Assembly: GCA_004555855.1 (NCBI GenBank)
Contig: SFJQ01000001.1
Span: 1 to 64,000, forward strand
Direction: 5' to 3'
From: [Eubacterium] saphenum
GTDB taxonomy: Bacteria > Bacillota > Clostridia > Oscillospirales > Ruminococcaceae
DNA: 64,000 bases
Both the position numbers and the translations under genes were made by a program. Of this stretch, positions 8,268 to 18,407 are shown piece after piece. How positions within the stretch are numbered: position 1 is the first letter of the stretch; each line of letters begins with the position of its first letter. The notes under the pieces were generated by a model. The model worked only from the letters and a program-made list of their open reading frames with translations. It had not been told where the DNA came from and made no database searches.

Positions 8268-9533
8268 CTAGACCTTTTTTATATCCGCACCAATCGAGCG
8301 AAGAGCCGTTTCGATGCTCTCATAGCCGCGCTCGATGTAGCTCACGCCCGAAATTTCGCTTGTACCCTCGGCTGCCAGCGCCGCTATCACAAGCGCCGCC
8401 CCGCCGCGCAGCTCAGCCGCTCTCAGCTTCGCTCCCGACAGCGTTTTCACGCCCTCGACCACGCAGACGCGCCCCTCAACCTTTATCGAAGCGCCCAGCC
8501 TTACCAGCTCCGAGATGTGCCGGAAACGGTTCTCGAAAATCGTTTCCACAAACACAGAAGTTCCCTCCGCCGTTGAGCAAAGCGCGGTGAACGGCGCCTG
8601 AATGTCCGTTGGGAAACCCGGATACGGCATCGTTCTGATTGTCGGGGGAGCTTGTATCCGTTTTTTGCAGTTCAGGTAGATTTTCCCGCCGCCATAGCTG
8701 TAAATCCGCGCTCCCATCGCTTCAAGAACCGGCGTGAAGCCGTTCATGTGCTGAGGAGAACAGTTCGTCAGAATAATCTCGCCGCGCGTTATCGCCGCCG
8801 CGCAAAGGTAAGTTCCCGCGACAATTCTGTCGGGAATCACCGTATGCTCCGCGCCCGTCAGCCGCGCCGTGCCCTCAATTTCAATCACGCTTTCACCTGC
8901 GCCGCGTATTTTCGCGCCGAATTTGTTCAGGCAATCCGCAAGGTCGATGATTTCAGGCTCTCTCGCGGCGTTGTGAATCTCGGTGAAACCCTTTGCCGTT
9001 GCCGCCGCAAGCAGAATGTTTTCCGTTGCCCCGACAGACGGGAACGAGAGCGTAATCTTCGCGCCGCGCAGTCCCAATGGCGCTTTGCAGTCAAGATAAC
9101 CGTGCTCCTCGGAAATTTCCGCGCCCATTTGCCGCAGCGCCGACAGGTGCAAATCAATCGGTCTTGCGCCCAGCTCGCAGCCCCCCGGAAACGTCAGCCG
9201 ACAGCGTCCCGTTCTCCCGAGAATTGACCCGAGAAAAACAACGCTCCCGCGCATTTCACGCATAAGATTGTCGGGAATTTCGCTCCCGATAACGCTTGTC
9301 GCGTCAACGATAACCGTGTCTGCAGTTCTCTGACACCTGCAACCGAGATTTGTCAAAATCCTGCAAGCGGCGTCTGCGTCCGAAAGCTGCGGGCAATTGT
9401 GGAACACGCTCTCGCCGTGCGCCAGAACAGCCGCCGACAAAAGCGGAAGCGCGCTGTTTTTCGCGCCCTGAACCCGCAGTTCCCCCTCAAGCCTTTTCCC
9501 GCCGTTTATTATCAGCCTTTGCCGATTATCCAT
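8268..9533 (-). CDS. murA: UDP-N-acetylglucosamine 1-carboxyvinyltransferase MurA
   Basis: This cytoplasmic enzyme transfers enolpyruvate from PEP to UDP-GlcNAc, the first committed step of peptidoglycan synthesis. It has 421 residues, the normal length. The N-terminal block QGAKNSALPLL is present. The catalytic Cys is C119 in FPGGCELGARPIDLH, so it should be fosfomycin-sensitive in principle. The start has AAAGGGTGA upstream. Placement inside the dcw cluster between murG and ftsQ is typical of clostridia. Bacillota often have a second copy, which is not visible here. Confidence 0.96.
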   Translation of the reverse strand: MDNRQRLIINGGKRLEGELRVQGAKNSALPLLSAAVLAHGESVFHNCPQLSDADAACRILTNLGCRCQRTADTVIVDATSVIGSEIPDNLMREMRGSVVFLGSILGRTGRCRLTFPGGCELGARPIDLHLSALRQMGAEISEEHGYLDCKAPLGLRGAKITLSFPSVGATENILLAAATAKGFTEIHNAAREPEIIDLADCLNKFGAKIRGAGESVIEIEGTARLTGAEHTVIPDRIVAGTYLCAAAITRGEIILTNCSPQHMNGFTPVLEAMGARIYSYGGGKIYLNCKKRIQAPPTIRTMPYPGFPTDIQAPFTALCSTAEGTSVFVETIFENRFRHISELVRLGASIKVEGRVCVVEGVKTLSGAKLRAAELRGGAALVIAALAAEGTSEISGVSYIERGYESIETALRSIGADIKKV

Positions 9534-9642
9534 AAAATCACCCTTTCAGCGTTCGCATACAGCAATATATGTCAAATCGCCGAAATGGGTGAAAACTTCC
9601 GCGGGATTTTTGTTTCGGTAAACGATAACGTTGCTCAAAAAA

Positions 9643-10779
9643 CTACTTCAGCAGCTTCTCCTCGCCAACCAAATCGATTATCTCTCCGAGAATTTTCCCC
9701 GCCGCGTCAGACTCTCTCTGATTGTGCGCGTTCTGCTCCATTTCAAGCAGCTTCGCGCGGTTTTCGTACAGCTCGGAAACTGCTTTTATCAGGCGCTCGC
9801 CCGTAAGCTCCGCGTCCTCGATAATGATTGCCGCGTTCTTGTCGGAAAGCGATTTCGCGTTGTAGAACTGGTGATTTTCGGCAGCCGCGGGATAAGGCAC
9901 GAGAATTGACGCTCTTCCGACCTCGGTAAGCTCGGTTATCGTCATCGCGCCCGCTCTCGAAATAATCAAATCCGCCGCGCTCATACAAGTGTACATATTG
10001 TCGATATAGTCGCGGAAAATGTGCTTTTTCTCGTCCTTTTTGACGCCGTTTTTATCGAGAGCCTCCGCGAAAATCTCCTTGTTTTTGCCGCCGTAGGAGT
10101 GAATGTGATTGATTTTGCCGGTCTTGTTTTCCCACGCGATAAGCTCCGCGACAGCGTTTGTTATGCGGTTTGCGCCAAGACTTCCCCCGAACGACAAAAC
10201 CGTGAAATCGTCCGACAGCCCAAGCCGTTTTTTCGCAGCAGAGCGCTCCTCAATCGGGATATTCGTGCGAAGCGGATTTCCCGTCACAATGCACCGCGAC
10301 GTGTCCTTCAAGTGCTTTTTCGCGTCCTCGGTTGCCAGAAGGACCTTGTCCGCGCGCGTCGAGAGCATTTTTGTCGCCATTCCCGGATAAGAATTGCTCT
10401 CGTGAGTAATCGTCGGTATCTTCATTTTGCTTGTCTGCGACAGCACGGTTGCCGTGACATAGCCGCCCGTTCCTATTGCCAAATCGGGCTTGAACTGGCT
10501 GATAATCCGCTTAACAGAGCGCTTTGCCGAGATGAAATAGCAGTATGCCGCCTTGATGTTGTGAGTAAAGCTTTTCGGCGAAATTCCGCGCTCAAAGCCG
10601 AACATTTCAACGCCTACAAAATCATAGCCCGCTTTTCCGACCAGCTTTTTCTCCATACCGTCGGGTTTTCCCACAAACAAAATCTGCGTTTCGGGAAAAG
10701 TCGCCATAAGCTTATCCGCAATCGCAAGCGCGGGGTTTATGTGCCCCGCCGTTCCTCCCGCTGCAAAAAGTACTCTCAT
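9643..10779 (-). CDS. murG: MurG, undecaprenyldiphospho-muramoylpentapeptide GlcNAc transferase
   Basis: This is the membrane-associated GT-B enzyme that turns lipid I into lipid II. The 378 residues begin with the G loop AAGGTAGHINPALAIA and contain FGGSLGANRIT and the C-terminal donor-site block SRAGAMTITELTEVGRAS with a following PYPAAAENHQ. The ribosome site is AAGGTGAT. ftsW lies 12 bp upstream. A 109-bp gap with no obvious promoter separates it from murA. Confidence 0.97.
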   Translation of the reverse strand: MRVLFAAGGTAGHINPALAIADKLMATFPETQILFVGKPDGMEKKLVGKAGYDFVGVEMFGFERGISPKSFTHNIKAAYCYFISAKRSVKRIISQFKPDLAIGTGGYVTATVLSQTSKMKIPTITHESNSYPGMATKMLSTRADKVLLATEDAKKHLKDTSRCIVTGNPLRTNIPIEERSAAKKRLGLSDDFTVLSFGGSLGANRITNAVAELIAWENKTGKINHIHSYGGKNKEIFAEALDKNGVKKDEKKHIFRDYIDNMYTCMSAADLIISRAGAMTITELTEVGRASILVPYPAAAENHQFYNAKSLSDKNAAIIIEDAELTGERLIKAVSELYENRAKLLEMEQNAHNQRESDAAGKILGEIIDLVGEEKLLK

Positions 10780-10791
10780 TTTATCACCTTT

Positions 10792-12105
10792 TTATTTCAG
10801 TTTCGCGCGCTTGCTCACCGCGAGCAGCAAGCCCATTTCCCAGAGCTGTATCATAAGCGCCGTGCCGCCGTAGCTGAAAAACGGCATCGAAATGCCCGTA
10901 TTCGGCACGCAGCATAGATTTACGCCGATGTTCAAAAGCGCCTGTAATCCGATGTGGAAAGTAATTCCCGTTGCCATAAGACAGCCAAATCTGTCCTCGG
11001 CGTGAGAAGCAATCGTAAACCCGCGCATCACGAAAATCACGAACAGCAAAATTACCACAGCGCCGCCCACAAGCCCGAATTCCTCGCACAAAACCGCGTA
11101 AACAAAGTCGTTTTGCGCGAAGGGGAGATAGAAGTATTTTTGTGTGGAGTTTCCGAAGCCCTTGCCCCAAATTCCGCCCGAGCCTATCGCAAGCGCCGAC
11201 TGGTAGTTCTGATAAGAGCGGTCGCCGGGCTCGGAGAGCGGGTCCATAAACTTCACGCGGTCGCCGAAGTAGTCAAATCCCGACAGCGAAACGCCGATGA
11301 TTACGATAACCACAAGCGCTATCGCCACGGGTATGACGGGCTTCATATTTATCCCGCCCACAAACAGCATAACCGCGCAAACAGCCGTCATTATCAGCAA
11401 TCCCGACATGTGCGACTGAATGACAATCATTATGAAAACTATCGCCAGAAACAACATTCCCGGCTTTGCTATTCCAACCCAAAAACTGCGGATTTTGTCG
11501 AAATTTTTGTGGATATAGTATGCCATAAAAATGATAAGCCCGACTTTCAGAAAGTCCGACGGCTGGAATGTGCCGAAAACGGGGACTTTCAGCCAGCGCT
11601 TCTGGTCGCCCTCCGCCGCCACTCCGAAAGGAAGGCAGAGGAAGTTTATGAACATCGTGATACCGAGAATTAAATGCGCGAGCGTGAACTTAAACTTCCC
11701 GCCAAACGCCGAAAATTCCCGCCTCAACACGCGATAATCCATAAAACACAACACAAACATTCCCACAAGCCCGATGCCCGCGGCGATTATCTGCTTCACC
11801 GTGTAAGCGTAGCTGTCGCCCTCGTTGTCAAGCCACGATTGCGCGTGTCCTGCGGAAAACATCATCGTGATGCCGAACACCAGCAGCACGAAAATGATAA
11901 CCGTCATCGGCATATCCACTCTTCCCTGAAAGCTGAAAAAGCGGATTTTGTTCGGGTCGTCGTTCTTCTTTTTGACCTGCTTTCCCGTGAGCTTTTTCGC
12001 GGCTTCGGCAGGCTTCTGCGGCTTTACGGGCGGCTTTCTGACAGCGCCTTGTCCGTTCGCGCCCGCTTGTCTTGCCACGGAATTTGGTCTGATTTGCTGC
12101 GCCAT
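10792..12105 (-). CDS. ftsW: FtsW/SpoVE-type SEDS glycosyltransferase
   Basis: This is the lipid II polymerase of the divisome, acting with the class B PBP of the same cluster. It has 437 residues with an added basic, Pro/Gln-rich cytoplasmic N-terminus of about 60 residues before the first membrane segment. SEDS blocks are clear: GSGGIWGKGFGNS, LPFAQNDFVYAVLCEEFG and the C-terminal PNTGISMPFFSYGG. From sequence alone it cannot be assigned to vegetative FtsW or sporulation SpoVE; the dcw location makes either possible. murD, which often sits next to it, is missing. Confidence 0.94.
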   Translation of the reverse strand: MAQQIRPNSVARQAGANGQGAVRKPPVKPQKPAEAAKKLTGKQVKKKNDDPNKIRFFSFQGRVDMPMTVIIFVLLVFGITMMFSAGHAQSWLDNEGDSYAYTVKQIIAAGIGLVGMFVLCFMDYRVLRREFSAFGGKFKFTLAHLILGITMFINFLCLPFGVAAEGDQKRWLKVPVFGTFQPSDFLKVGLIIFMAYYIHKNFDKIRSFWVGIAKPGMLFLAIVFIMIVIQSHMSGLLIMTAVCAVMLFVGGINMKPVIPVAIALVVIVIIGVSLSGFDYFGDRVKFMDPLSEPGDRSYQNYQSALAIGSGGIWGKGFGNSTQKYFYLPFAQNDFVYAVLCEEFGLVGGAVVILLFVIFVMRGFTIASHAEDRFGCLMATGITFHIGLQALLNIGVNLCCVPNTGISMPFFSYGGTALMIQLWEMGLLLAVSKRAKLK

Positions 12106-12126
12106 ACTTACCTCTTTTCGCGAAAT

Positions 12127-13158
12127 TTAAATCATCATTGCAAAAACTACCGCCAAAGCTCCGAAAAGCACAGCAGTAAACGTGAAAACCGCGTCAATCT
12201 TAATCTCGCTCCAGCCGCTCATCTCGAAATGATGGTGAATGGGCGTCATCTTGAACAGGCGCTTGCCTTCTTTGGTGTGGTGAATTTTCTTCGTAATCTT
12301 GAACACGGTTGTCTGAATAAGCACGGAAAGCGCTTCCAGAATGTACACAATTCCCGCGATAACCATCAGGAATTCCGTCTTGCAGCCAACTCCCAGCGCA
12401 CACACAACTCCTCCCAGAAACATCGAGCCTGTGTCGCCCATAAACACCTTTGCGGGCGGGAAATTCCACATAAGAAAGCCCAAAAGCGCGCCCGCCGTGC
12501 AGAATGCAATCAGCGTTTCGCCGAACATTCCGAGTATCCCCGAAATCACCGCAAACGCCGCCGCATAAATTACCGTAACCGACGAGCAAAGTCCGTCAAT
12601 TCCGTCCGTGAGGTTGACCGCGTTCACGATGTACAAAATGCCCAGTCCCATCACGGGATAATAGAAAAGTCCCATATCCCACTGCGCGCCGCCGGGAAAC
12701 AAAATCACCGTGCTTGCAAAGCCGCTGATGTAAATTGTCGTGAAATACGCCGCGATTATCATCACCTGCAAGATGATTTTCTGTATCGGCGTAAGTCCCT
12801 CGTTGCGCTTTTTGCGAACCTTTATGAAGTCATCGAGAAAGCCCACAAAACCGAACAAAACCGCCATTATCATTCCCGATACCGAAACGACAAGCTCGCG
12901 TTTTCCCGCGCCAGAAAAGTCCGCGCCGGTGAACGCGAAAACTATCATTCCGACAGCAAAGCACACGCTCACCGCGAAAATAAACGAAATTCCGCCCATT
13001 GTCGGAGTGCCTTCTTTTTTCGCTTTGTGCCATTTGGGACCGATATCGAGGATTGTCTGCCCGTATTTCAGCTTGTGCAGAAGCGGTATCAGAAAAATCC
13101 CCACAAGCCACGTTATCAGAAACGCAGCAGCAGCCGCTATTGAACTAGTTAAAATCAT
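12127..13158 (-). CDS. mraY: MraY, phospho-MurNAc-pentapeptide transferase
   Basis: An integral membrane enzyme of 343 residues with about ten membrane segments. It couples UDP-MurNAc-pentapeptide to undecaprenyl phosphate to make lipid I. Visible signatures are GTPTMGG near the N-terminus, NAVNLTDGIDGL, FMGDTGSMFLGG and TPIHHHFE. Its ATG overlaps the murF stop by four bases (ATGA), so translation is coupled. Confidence 0.97.
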   Translation of the reverse strand: MILTSSIAAAAAFLITWLVGIFLIPLLHKLKYGQTILDIGPKWHKAKKEGTPTMGGISFIFAVSVCFAVGMIVFAFTGADFSGAGKRELVVSVSGMIMAVLFGFVGFLDDFIKVRKKRNEGLTPIQKIILQVMIIAAYFTTIYISGFASTVILFPGGAQWDMGLFYYPVMGLGILYIVNAVNLTDGIDGLCSSVTVIYAAAFAVISGILGMFGETLIAFCTAGALLGFLMWNFPPAKVFMGDTGSMFLGGVVCALGVGCKTEFLMVIAGIVYILEALSVLIQTTVFKITKKIHHTKEGKRLFKMTPIHHHFEMSGWSEIKIDAVFTFTAVLFGALAVVFAMMI

Positions 13159-14495
13159 CTTTTACCAACCTTCTCGGCGATTTCTTCCATCTTCATTCCG
13201 CGGCTTCCCTTAAACAAAACCGCGTCGCCGCTTTTTAAATTCTGCAAAAGCAACTGCGTAAGTTCGCTTTTGTTTTCGCTGTGGAACACGGGAAATTCCC
13301 GCCTGAAAAGCTCGTCGCGCAGCGCTTTCATCTCCGTGCCGTACAAGAAGCACAAATCCGCGTTTTTCTCGACAAACTCCGCTATTCCCGCGTGGAGCTG
13401 CTTTGACATCTCGCCAAGCTCCAGCATATCCCCAAGCACCGCGATTTTGCGTCCGCTCATTCGCCCGAGAACTCCGAGCGAGCTTTCCATCGAGGTCGGC
13501 GAAGCGTTGTAGCAGTCGAGAATTACCGTCACATCGCCGCGCTGCTCGATTTTCTGGCGCATTCCCGAAGCGCTGTAATTCATAAACGCAGGCACGATTT
13601 CCTCGGGTGAAAGCCCGAATTCAATTCCCACGCAAAACGCCGCAAGAGCATTCAGAACGTGGTGTTTTCCGACTGCGGGAACCTGCGCGGGATACGTCTT
13701 TCCGTTAAAATGCAGCGTGAATTTCTCGCCGTTTTCCGATGAAGAAATATCGCTTGCGTAAACGTCGTTTTGCTCGCCGAATCCATATCTAATCAGCTTT
13801 CTGTCAAGCTTCACGGTGTTCAAAAGCTCGTCCTCGCCGCAAAGAATAAGCGGTGCGTTTTCGTCCGCTCCGTCAAGAATTTCGAGCTTCGCTTTGAGGA
13901 TATTTTCCTGCGTTTTCAGGTTTTCGATGTGACAGAAACCGATGTTCGTGATAACCGCAGCATTCGGGTGCGCGGCTTTCGACAGTGCGCTGATTTCGCC
14001 GAGGTCGCTCATTCCCATCTCGATAACCGCCGCCTCAAACCCGCTGTTCAAGCCGAAAAGCGTGCGCGGAAGACCGATGTCGTTGTTGAAATTGCCCTCG
14101 GTTTTCAGCGTGTTAAACCGCGCCGACAGCACCGCGAAAATCATATCTTTCGTCGAGGTTTTGCCGACAGAGCCGGTCACTCCGCAGAGCTTCAGATTGA
14201 ATTTATCGCGGTAATAACGCGCCAGAGCAAGCTGCGCCGCACGCGTGTCCCTGACGAAAATCACGGGCTTTTCGGTCGTGAAAGCAAGGCTCTCACGCTC
14301 GGTCATAACCGCCGCTGCGCCGTTTTGGAACGCCTTTTCGAGAAAATCGTTTCCGTCAAAGCTCTCGCCCTTCACCGCGATAAAAAGCGCGCCCGCGCCG
14401 ATTGAACGCGTGTCCGTGGAAACGCTCTCCACCGCGCAGTTTTCGCCCTCGAGCCGCCCGCCCGTCACTCTCGCGATTTCTTCGGTTGTAAACAT
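13155..14495 (-). CDS. murF: MurF, UDP-MurNAc-tripeptide D-Ala-D-Ala ligase
   Basis: This ATP-dependent ligase adds D-Ala-D-Ala to complete the pentapeptide precursor. The Mur ligase P-loop TGSVGKTSTKDM and the block LDCYNASPTSM are present. The frame is open further upstream, but the ATG at 14495 gives the usual N-terminus (MFTTEEIARVTGG), 446 residues, and starts 4 bases past the murE stop; the ribosome site lies in the end of murE. Its end overlaps mraY. Confidence 0.96.
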   Translation of the reverse strand: MFTTEEIARVTGGRLEGENCAVESVSTDTRSIGAGALFIAVKGESFDGNDFLEKAFQNGAAAVMTERESLAFTTEKPVIFVRDTRAAQLALARYYRDKFNLKLCGVTGSVGKTSTKDMIFAVLSARFNTLKTEGNFNNDIGLPRTLFGLNSGFEAAVIEMGMSDLGEISALSKAAHPNAAVITNIGFCHIENLKTQENILKAKLEILDGADENAPLILCGEDELLNTVKLDRKLIRYGFGEQNDVYASDISSSENGEKFTLHFNGKTYPAQVPAVGKHHVLNALAAFCVGIEFGLSPEEIVPAFMNYSASGMRQKIEQRGDVTVILDCYNASPTSMESSLGVLGRMSGRKIAVLGDMLELGEMSKQLHAGIAEFVEKNADLCFLYGTEMKALRDELFRREFPVFHSENKSELTQLLLQNLKSGDAVLFKGSRGMKMEEIAEKVGKR

Positions 14496-14499
14496 AAAA

Positions 14500-15954
14500 T
14501 CACTTCTTATCCTTAAAATAATCTTCAACGATTTCCTTCTCGTCAAAGTGAAAATACTCGTCGCCGATTGCCTGATAATCCTCGTGTCCCTTGCCGCAAA
14601 GCGCGACTACATCGCCTTTTTCCGCGATTTCAAGCGCTCGGATAACCGCCTTTTCGCGGTCGATGAACGTTTCAAAAATCCTGCCCTGCGGTATCCCCAG
14701 AACCACTCCGTCAATCGTGTCCTGCGGGTTTTCGTGGCGCGGGCTGTCGGTTGTCACGATGAGATAATCCGCGAAACGAGCCGCCGCTCTGCCCATATCG
14801 GGGCGCTTTCCCGCGTCGCGCTCGCCCGCCGCTCCGAACACGCAGATAAGCCGTTTTTTCGTCATCGGCTTCAGCGTTCCGAGCAGCTTCAAAAGACCGT
14901 CTTCCGTGTGCGCGTAGTCGCGGATTACCGTGAAATCGCCCGCGTACAGCGTTTCCAGACGTCCCGAAACGCCGCTGATTTTGCCGAGAGCGTCAACAAT
15001 TTCACCGAGCGAAAACCCGAGAGTTTCGCATAAAACCGCCGCCAACAGCGCATTCAGCACGTTGTATTCACCCGTGAGCGAAAACCGCGCGGGATAACTT
15101 TTTTCTGCGTTTTCATCGGTGAGGACAAACTCGCTTTTATCGGGAAAACACCTCACAAATTCCGCGTAATAATCGGCTTTTCCCGCTGCCGAAACCGTTT
15201 TGAGCGTGATATTTTTTTCGCGGCAATATTCGGCAATTTTCCCGCCGTATTCATCATCAATGTTCACGACAGCCACATCGCAATTGTCGAACAGCATTCG
15301 CTTCGCCGCGAAATAGTTCTCCATCGTGCCGTGATAGTCGAGATGGTCGCGCGTGAGGTTTGTGAAAGCGCCCGATTTGAAGCAATTTCTAGGGAAACGG
15401 TGCTGCGCGAGCGCCTGACTTGACGCTTCCACGAAGCAGTATTCCACGCCGTTTTTCACCATTTCCGCAAAAATCTCAGCCAGCTTTTTCGGCTCGGGAA
15501 CAGTCGGCGGACCGTCGTGCGAGTACACAAGCCCGTTTCCCGCATCAACTCCGAGCGTGCCGATTGTGCCGGTTTTGTGACCGAGCGCGCGCGTAATTCC
15601 CGCGCAAATGCCGACCGTGGTGGTTTTGCCGTTCGTTCCCGTAACCGCGCAGATTTTCAGCTTTTTCTCGGGATTTCCGTGATAATTCGCCAGCAGCTCG
15701 GGATAAATCTCGCGCGTGTTTTTTACGTTGATTTCACCATCAAGCCCGAGCAGCTTCTCGGTAACGACAGCCGCCGCCCCCTTTTCCAGAGCCGTCTGAG
15801 CTGCCGAGTGTCCGTCAAACGAAGCGCCCTTGATGCACACGAAAACAAAGCCCTCGCGCACCTCGCGGCTGTCCGAAGTCACGCCCGAAACCGTTTTGTC
15901 ACGATATTTTGCGGGGATTTCCGCAACTCCCGAAAAAAGCTCGCCTAAATCCAT
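14500..15954 (-). CDS. murE: MurE, UDP-MurNAc-dipeptide amino-acid ligase (probably meso-DAP)
   Basis: A 484-residue Mur ligase that adds the third residue of the stem peptide. The P-loop TGTNGKTTT and substrate block NLTRDHLDYHGTMENYF are present. The amino-acid specificity motif reads DSPR at residues 403-406, where meso-DAP enzymes have DNPR and lysine enzymes DNPA; the Arg and a downstream GKGHEDYQ favour meso-DAP. The Asn-to-Ser change is unusual. The ribosome site is GGGAGAA. It sits 11 bp after the PBP gene. Confidence 0.95.
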   Translation of the reverse strand: MDLGELFSGVAEIPAKYRDKTVSGVTSDSREVREGFVFVCIKGASFDGHSAAQTALEKGAAAVVTEKLLGLDGEINVKNTREIYPELLANYHGNPEKKLKICAVTGTNGKTTTVGICAGITRALGHKTGTIGTLGVDAGNGLVYSHDGPPTVPEPKKLAEIFAEMVKNGVEYCFVEASSQALAQHRFPRNCFKSGAFTNLTRDHLDYHGTMENYFAAKRMLFDNCDVAVVNIDDEYGGKIAEYCREKNITLKTVSAAGKADYYAEFVRCFPDKSEFVLTDENAEKSYPARFSLTGEYNVLNALLAAVLCETLGFSLGEIVDALGKISGVSGRLETLYAGDFTVIRDYAHTEDGLLKLLGTLKPMTKKRLICVFGAAGERDAGKRPDMGRAAARFADYLIVTTDSPRHENPQDTIDGVVLGIPQGRIFETFIDREKAVIRALEIAEKGDVVALCGKGHEDYQAIGDEYFHFDEKEIVEDYFKDKK

Positions 15955-15965
15955 AATTTCTCCCG

Positions 15966-18407
15966 TTATCCGTCCTGAATGGTGACGCTGAACGTGACCT
16001 CAATCACGCTTCCCTTCGCCAGATACGCGCCCTCGCCAAAGCTCTGCTGAGTCGCTTTTGCCTCGGCATTGTTCGCCGCACCGCCCGAAATTTTGATGTT
16101 GAAGCCCGCGTTCGTGAGCGTTTCGTTCGCCTTGTCAACGCTCATTCCGATAACGTTCGGAACATAGCCGTACTCGGGTTCGATATCGTTGAAATAAATA
16201 ATAATCGTCGAGCCTTTCGGAATGCTTATTCCCGAATAAGGCACCTGCTGCGTTACAACAGCTTCTCCCGTATCATCGCCGACAACCTTCACATTGAAGT
16301 TCGCCGATTTGATGAGCGCCTCCGCCTTCATCGACAGATAGCCCATTACATAAGGCACTGTGCTGTCCATTTTTGCCTGTTCCTCGGCGGTGTAGGTCGG
16401 GTAAATTCCGAGATGCTCCAAGCCCTCGCTGAACACCAGCGAAACGATAGGCGCGGCAACAGCCGAGCCGTAATACTCGGGACCGGTCGGCGTATCAACC
16501 ATTACCAGCATCACAATCTCGGGGTCGTCCATCGGCACACACGCCGCAAACGTTGAAATATACGTCATTTTCGCGTTCGGGTCGGTGAGCTTCGCCTGAT
16601 TGTATTCGTCGATTTTCTCCGCCGTTCCCGACTTTCCGCCGATGCGATAGCCCTGAATATACGCGTTCGTGCCGCCGTTATCCGCAACAACCGTTTCCAG
16701 AAGCTGACGCATCTGATTGGAGGTTTCTGCGGAGATAACCTGCCGCTTTATCTCGGTTTCCTTCGTTTCAACAACGTTTCCGTTGCTGTCGATAATCTTG
16801 TCAACAACGTGCGGAGTTACCAGATAGCCGCCGTTTACCAGCGCGCAATACGCCGTACACATCTGAATAGGCGTGATTTTGTTTGTCTGACCGAAAGCCG
16901 ATGTCGCAAGCTCTACGGGCCCCATTCTCGAGCGCGGAACGTACAGCGAGAGCGCTTCGCCCGGCAAATCGATACCCGTCTGCTCGGTGAAGCCGAAGCT
17001 CTCGAAATAGTTGCTGAAATTGTCCGCGCCGAGCGCCGCGCCTATCTGCATAAAGCTCGGGTTGCAGGACTTTGTGAGCGCCTGCTGAAGCGTGAGCGTG
17101 CCGTGACCGCCGCCGTACCAGTACCAGCAGTCGATATCCGTTCCCGCGACATTCATCGAGCCTGTGCAGGTAAACTCGGACTCCATACTTATCGACTCGG
17201 TATCCAGTCCCGCCGCGCAAGTAACCGACTTGAAAACAGAGCCGGGATAATACAGCTCCGTCACAGCCTTGTTTTTCCATTGACCTTCGCGGAGCGTTGC
17301 CTCGAGAGCGTCAAGCTCCTCCTCGGACGCGCCCTTTTCCTTAGCCTCGGCGAGCTTCTGCAAATCATATACGCTCGTAAGCTCGGACGGGTTGTTCAAA
17401 TCGTATGAAGGCGAGGTTGCCATCGCGATTATTCCGCCGGTTTTGCAGTTCATCATAATTCCGCAGGCACGGTTGACAACCGAGTGCTGCGAAACGCACG
17501 CTTCGAGGTTTTTCTCGAGATAGTGCTGCATAACCTCGTCTATTGTCAGCACAAGACTGTACCCATCAACCGCCGAGAAATAGTTGTCGTTCGCGTACTG
17601 AACGCCCTGACCAAGACCGTCGGTCGTGTAAAACGCTTTTCCGTCCGTGCCTTTGAGGTACTCGTCATAATAAGCCTCAAGCCCGTAAACGCCCTCGCCG
17701 TCAAAGTTTGTGAAGCCGATAACGTTTGCCGCAAGCGAACCGTTCGGGTAATAGCGCTTGCTCGCCTGTTCAAGCTCGATACAGTTCGCGGGAATGTCGT
17801 TTTCCAGCATAAACTGCTGAATTTCCACAACCACAGGCTTGTCAACCTTGCGTTTTACTATGTAATAATAGTTGTCGATATCATCGCACGCTTTGAGCAT
17901 TCCGTCTTGCTTTACCCCGAGCAGCGCCGAGAGTTTCTCCGCAATCAGGTTTTTCAGCGGCTTGTATTCGCCGAGCGGCTCCTTGTCGGGACTTTCATCG
18001 GCAAGCCACTTTGCCTGCTTCTCCTGAAAAGCCTTTGAGCGCTCCTGCTCTGCCATATAAATCGGCTGCGGCGCGATGACAACGTTCCACACAGTCGAGC
18101 TTTGCGCGAGAACCGTGCCGTTTGCGTCATAGATAGAGCCGCGGTTTGCCATAATCGTAAGCTCGCTTGTCTGCTGATTATACGCGAGCATACGCCACTT
18201 ATCGCCGTCAAGCACGGTGAATTTGAGCAGATGATATCCCACAAAAGCCGCAAACGCAATAACGACTATCAAAATCACAAGCTGACGTCCGCGATACCCG
18301 AGAACAGGCTTTTTTGTAAGCTCTTCATCGTCCTTTTTCTTGAGGAAAAGATAGCTCTTCCTCATAACATTATAAAAACCGCTTTGGTTTTTCTTTTCGC
18401 CTGCCAA
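15966..18407 (-). CDS. Class B penicillin-binding protein with two PASTA domains (FtsI/PbpB/SpoVD type)
   Basis: This septal transpeptidase cross-links new peptidoglycan with FtsW. A cytoplasmic basic segment and one membrane helix start the chain, followed by the dimerisation domain and the transpeptidase with S390-x-x-K393 (GSVFKSVT), SCN at 447-449 and KSGT at 592-595. Two PASTA domains end the protein. I chose a TTG start at 18407 because GGAGG lies 7 bases upstream of it; an in-frame ATG at 18431 would place that site inside the coding region. Length about 813 residues. Two PASTA domains favour vegetative PbpB, but SpoVD is not excluded. Confidence 0.93.
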   Translation of the reverse strand: MAGEKKNQSGFYNVMRKSYLFLKKKDDEELTKKPVLGYRGRQLVILIVVIAFAAFVGYHLLKFTVLDGDKWRMLAYNQQTSELTIMANRGSIYDANGTVLAQSSTVWNVVIAPQPIYMAEQERSKAFQEKQAKWLADESPDKEPLGEYKPLKNLIAEKLSALLGVKQDGMLKACDDIDNYYYIVKRKVDKPVVVEIQQFMLENDIPANCIELEQASKRYYPNGSLAANVIGFTNFDGEGVYGLEAYYDEYLKGTDGKAFYTTDGLGQGVQYANDNYFSAVDGYSLVLTIDEVMQHYLEKNLEACVSQHSVVNRACGIMMNCKTGGIIAMATSPSYDLNNPSELTSVYDLQKLAEAKEKGASEEELDALEATLREGQWKNKAVTELYYPGSVFKSVTCAAGLDTESISMESEFTCTGSMNVAGTDIDCWYWYGGGHGTLTLQQALTKSCNPSFMQIGAALGADNFSNYFESFGFTEQTGIDLPGEALSLYVPRSRMGPVELATSAFGQTNKITPIQMCTAYCALVNGGYLVTPHVVDKIIDSNGNVVETKETEIKRQVISAETSNQMRQLLETVVADNGGTNAYIQGYRIGGKSGTAEKIDEYNQAKLTDPNAKMTYISTFAACVPMDDPEIVMLVMVDTPTGPEYYGSAVAAPIVSLVFSEGLEHLGIYPTYTAEEQAKMDSTVPYVMGYLSMKAEALIKSANFNVKVVGDDTGEAVVTQQVPYSGISIPKGSTIIIYFNDIEPEYGYVPNVIGMSVDKANETLTNAGFNIKISGGAANNAEAKATQQSFGEGAYLAKGSVIEVTFSVTIQDG

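Noticed and set aside
9534..9642. TTGACA at about 9566-9571 on the minus strand as a murA promoter
   Set aside because: No acceptable -10 lies 16-18 bases downstream.
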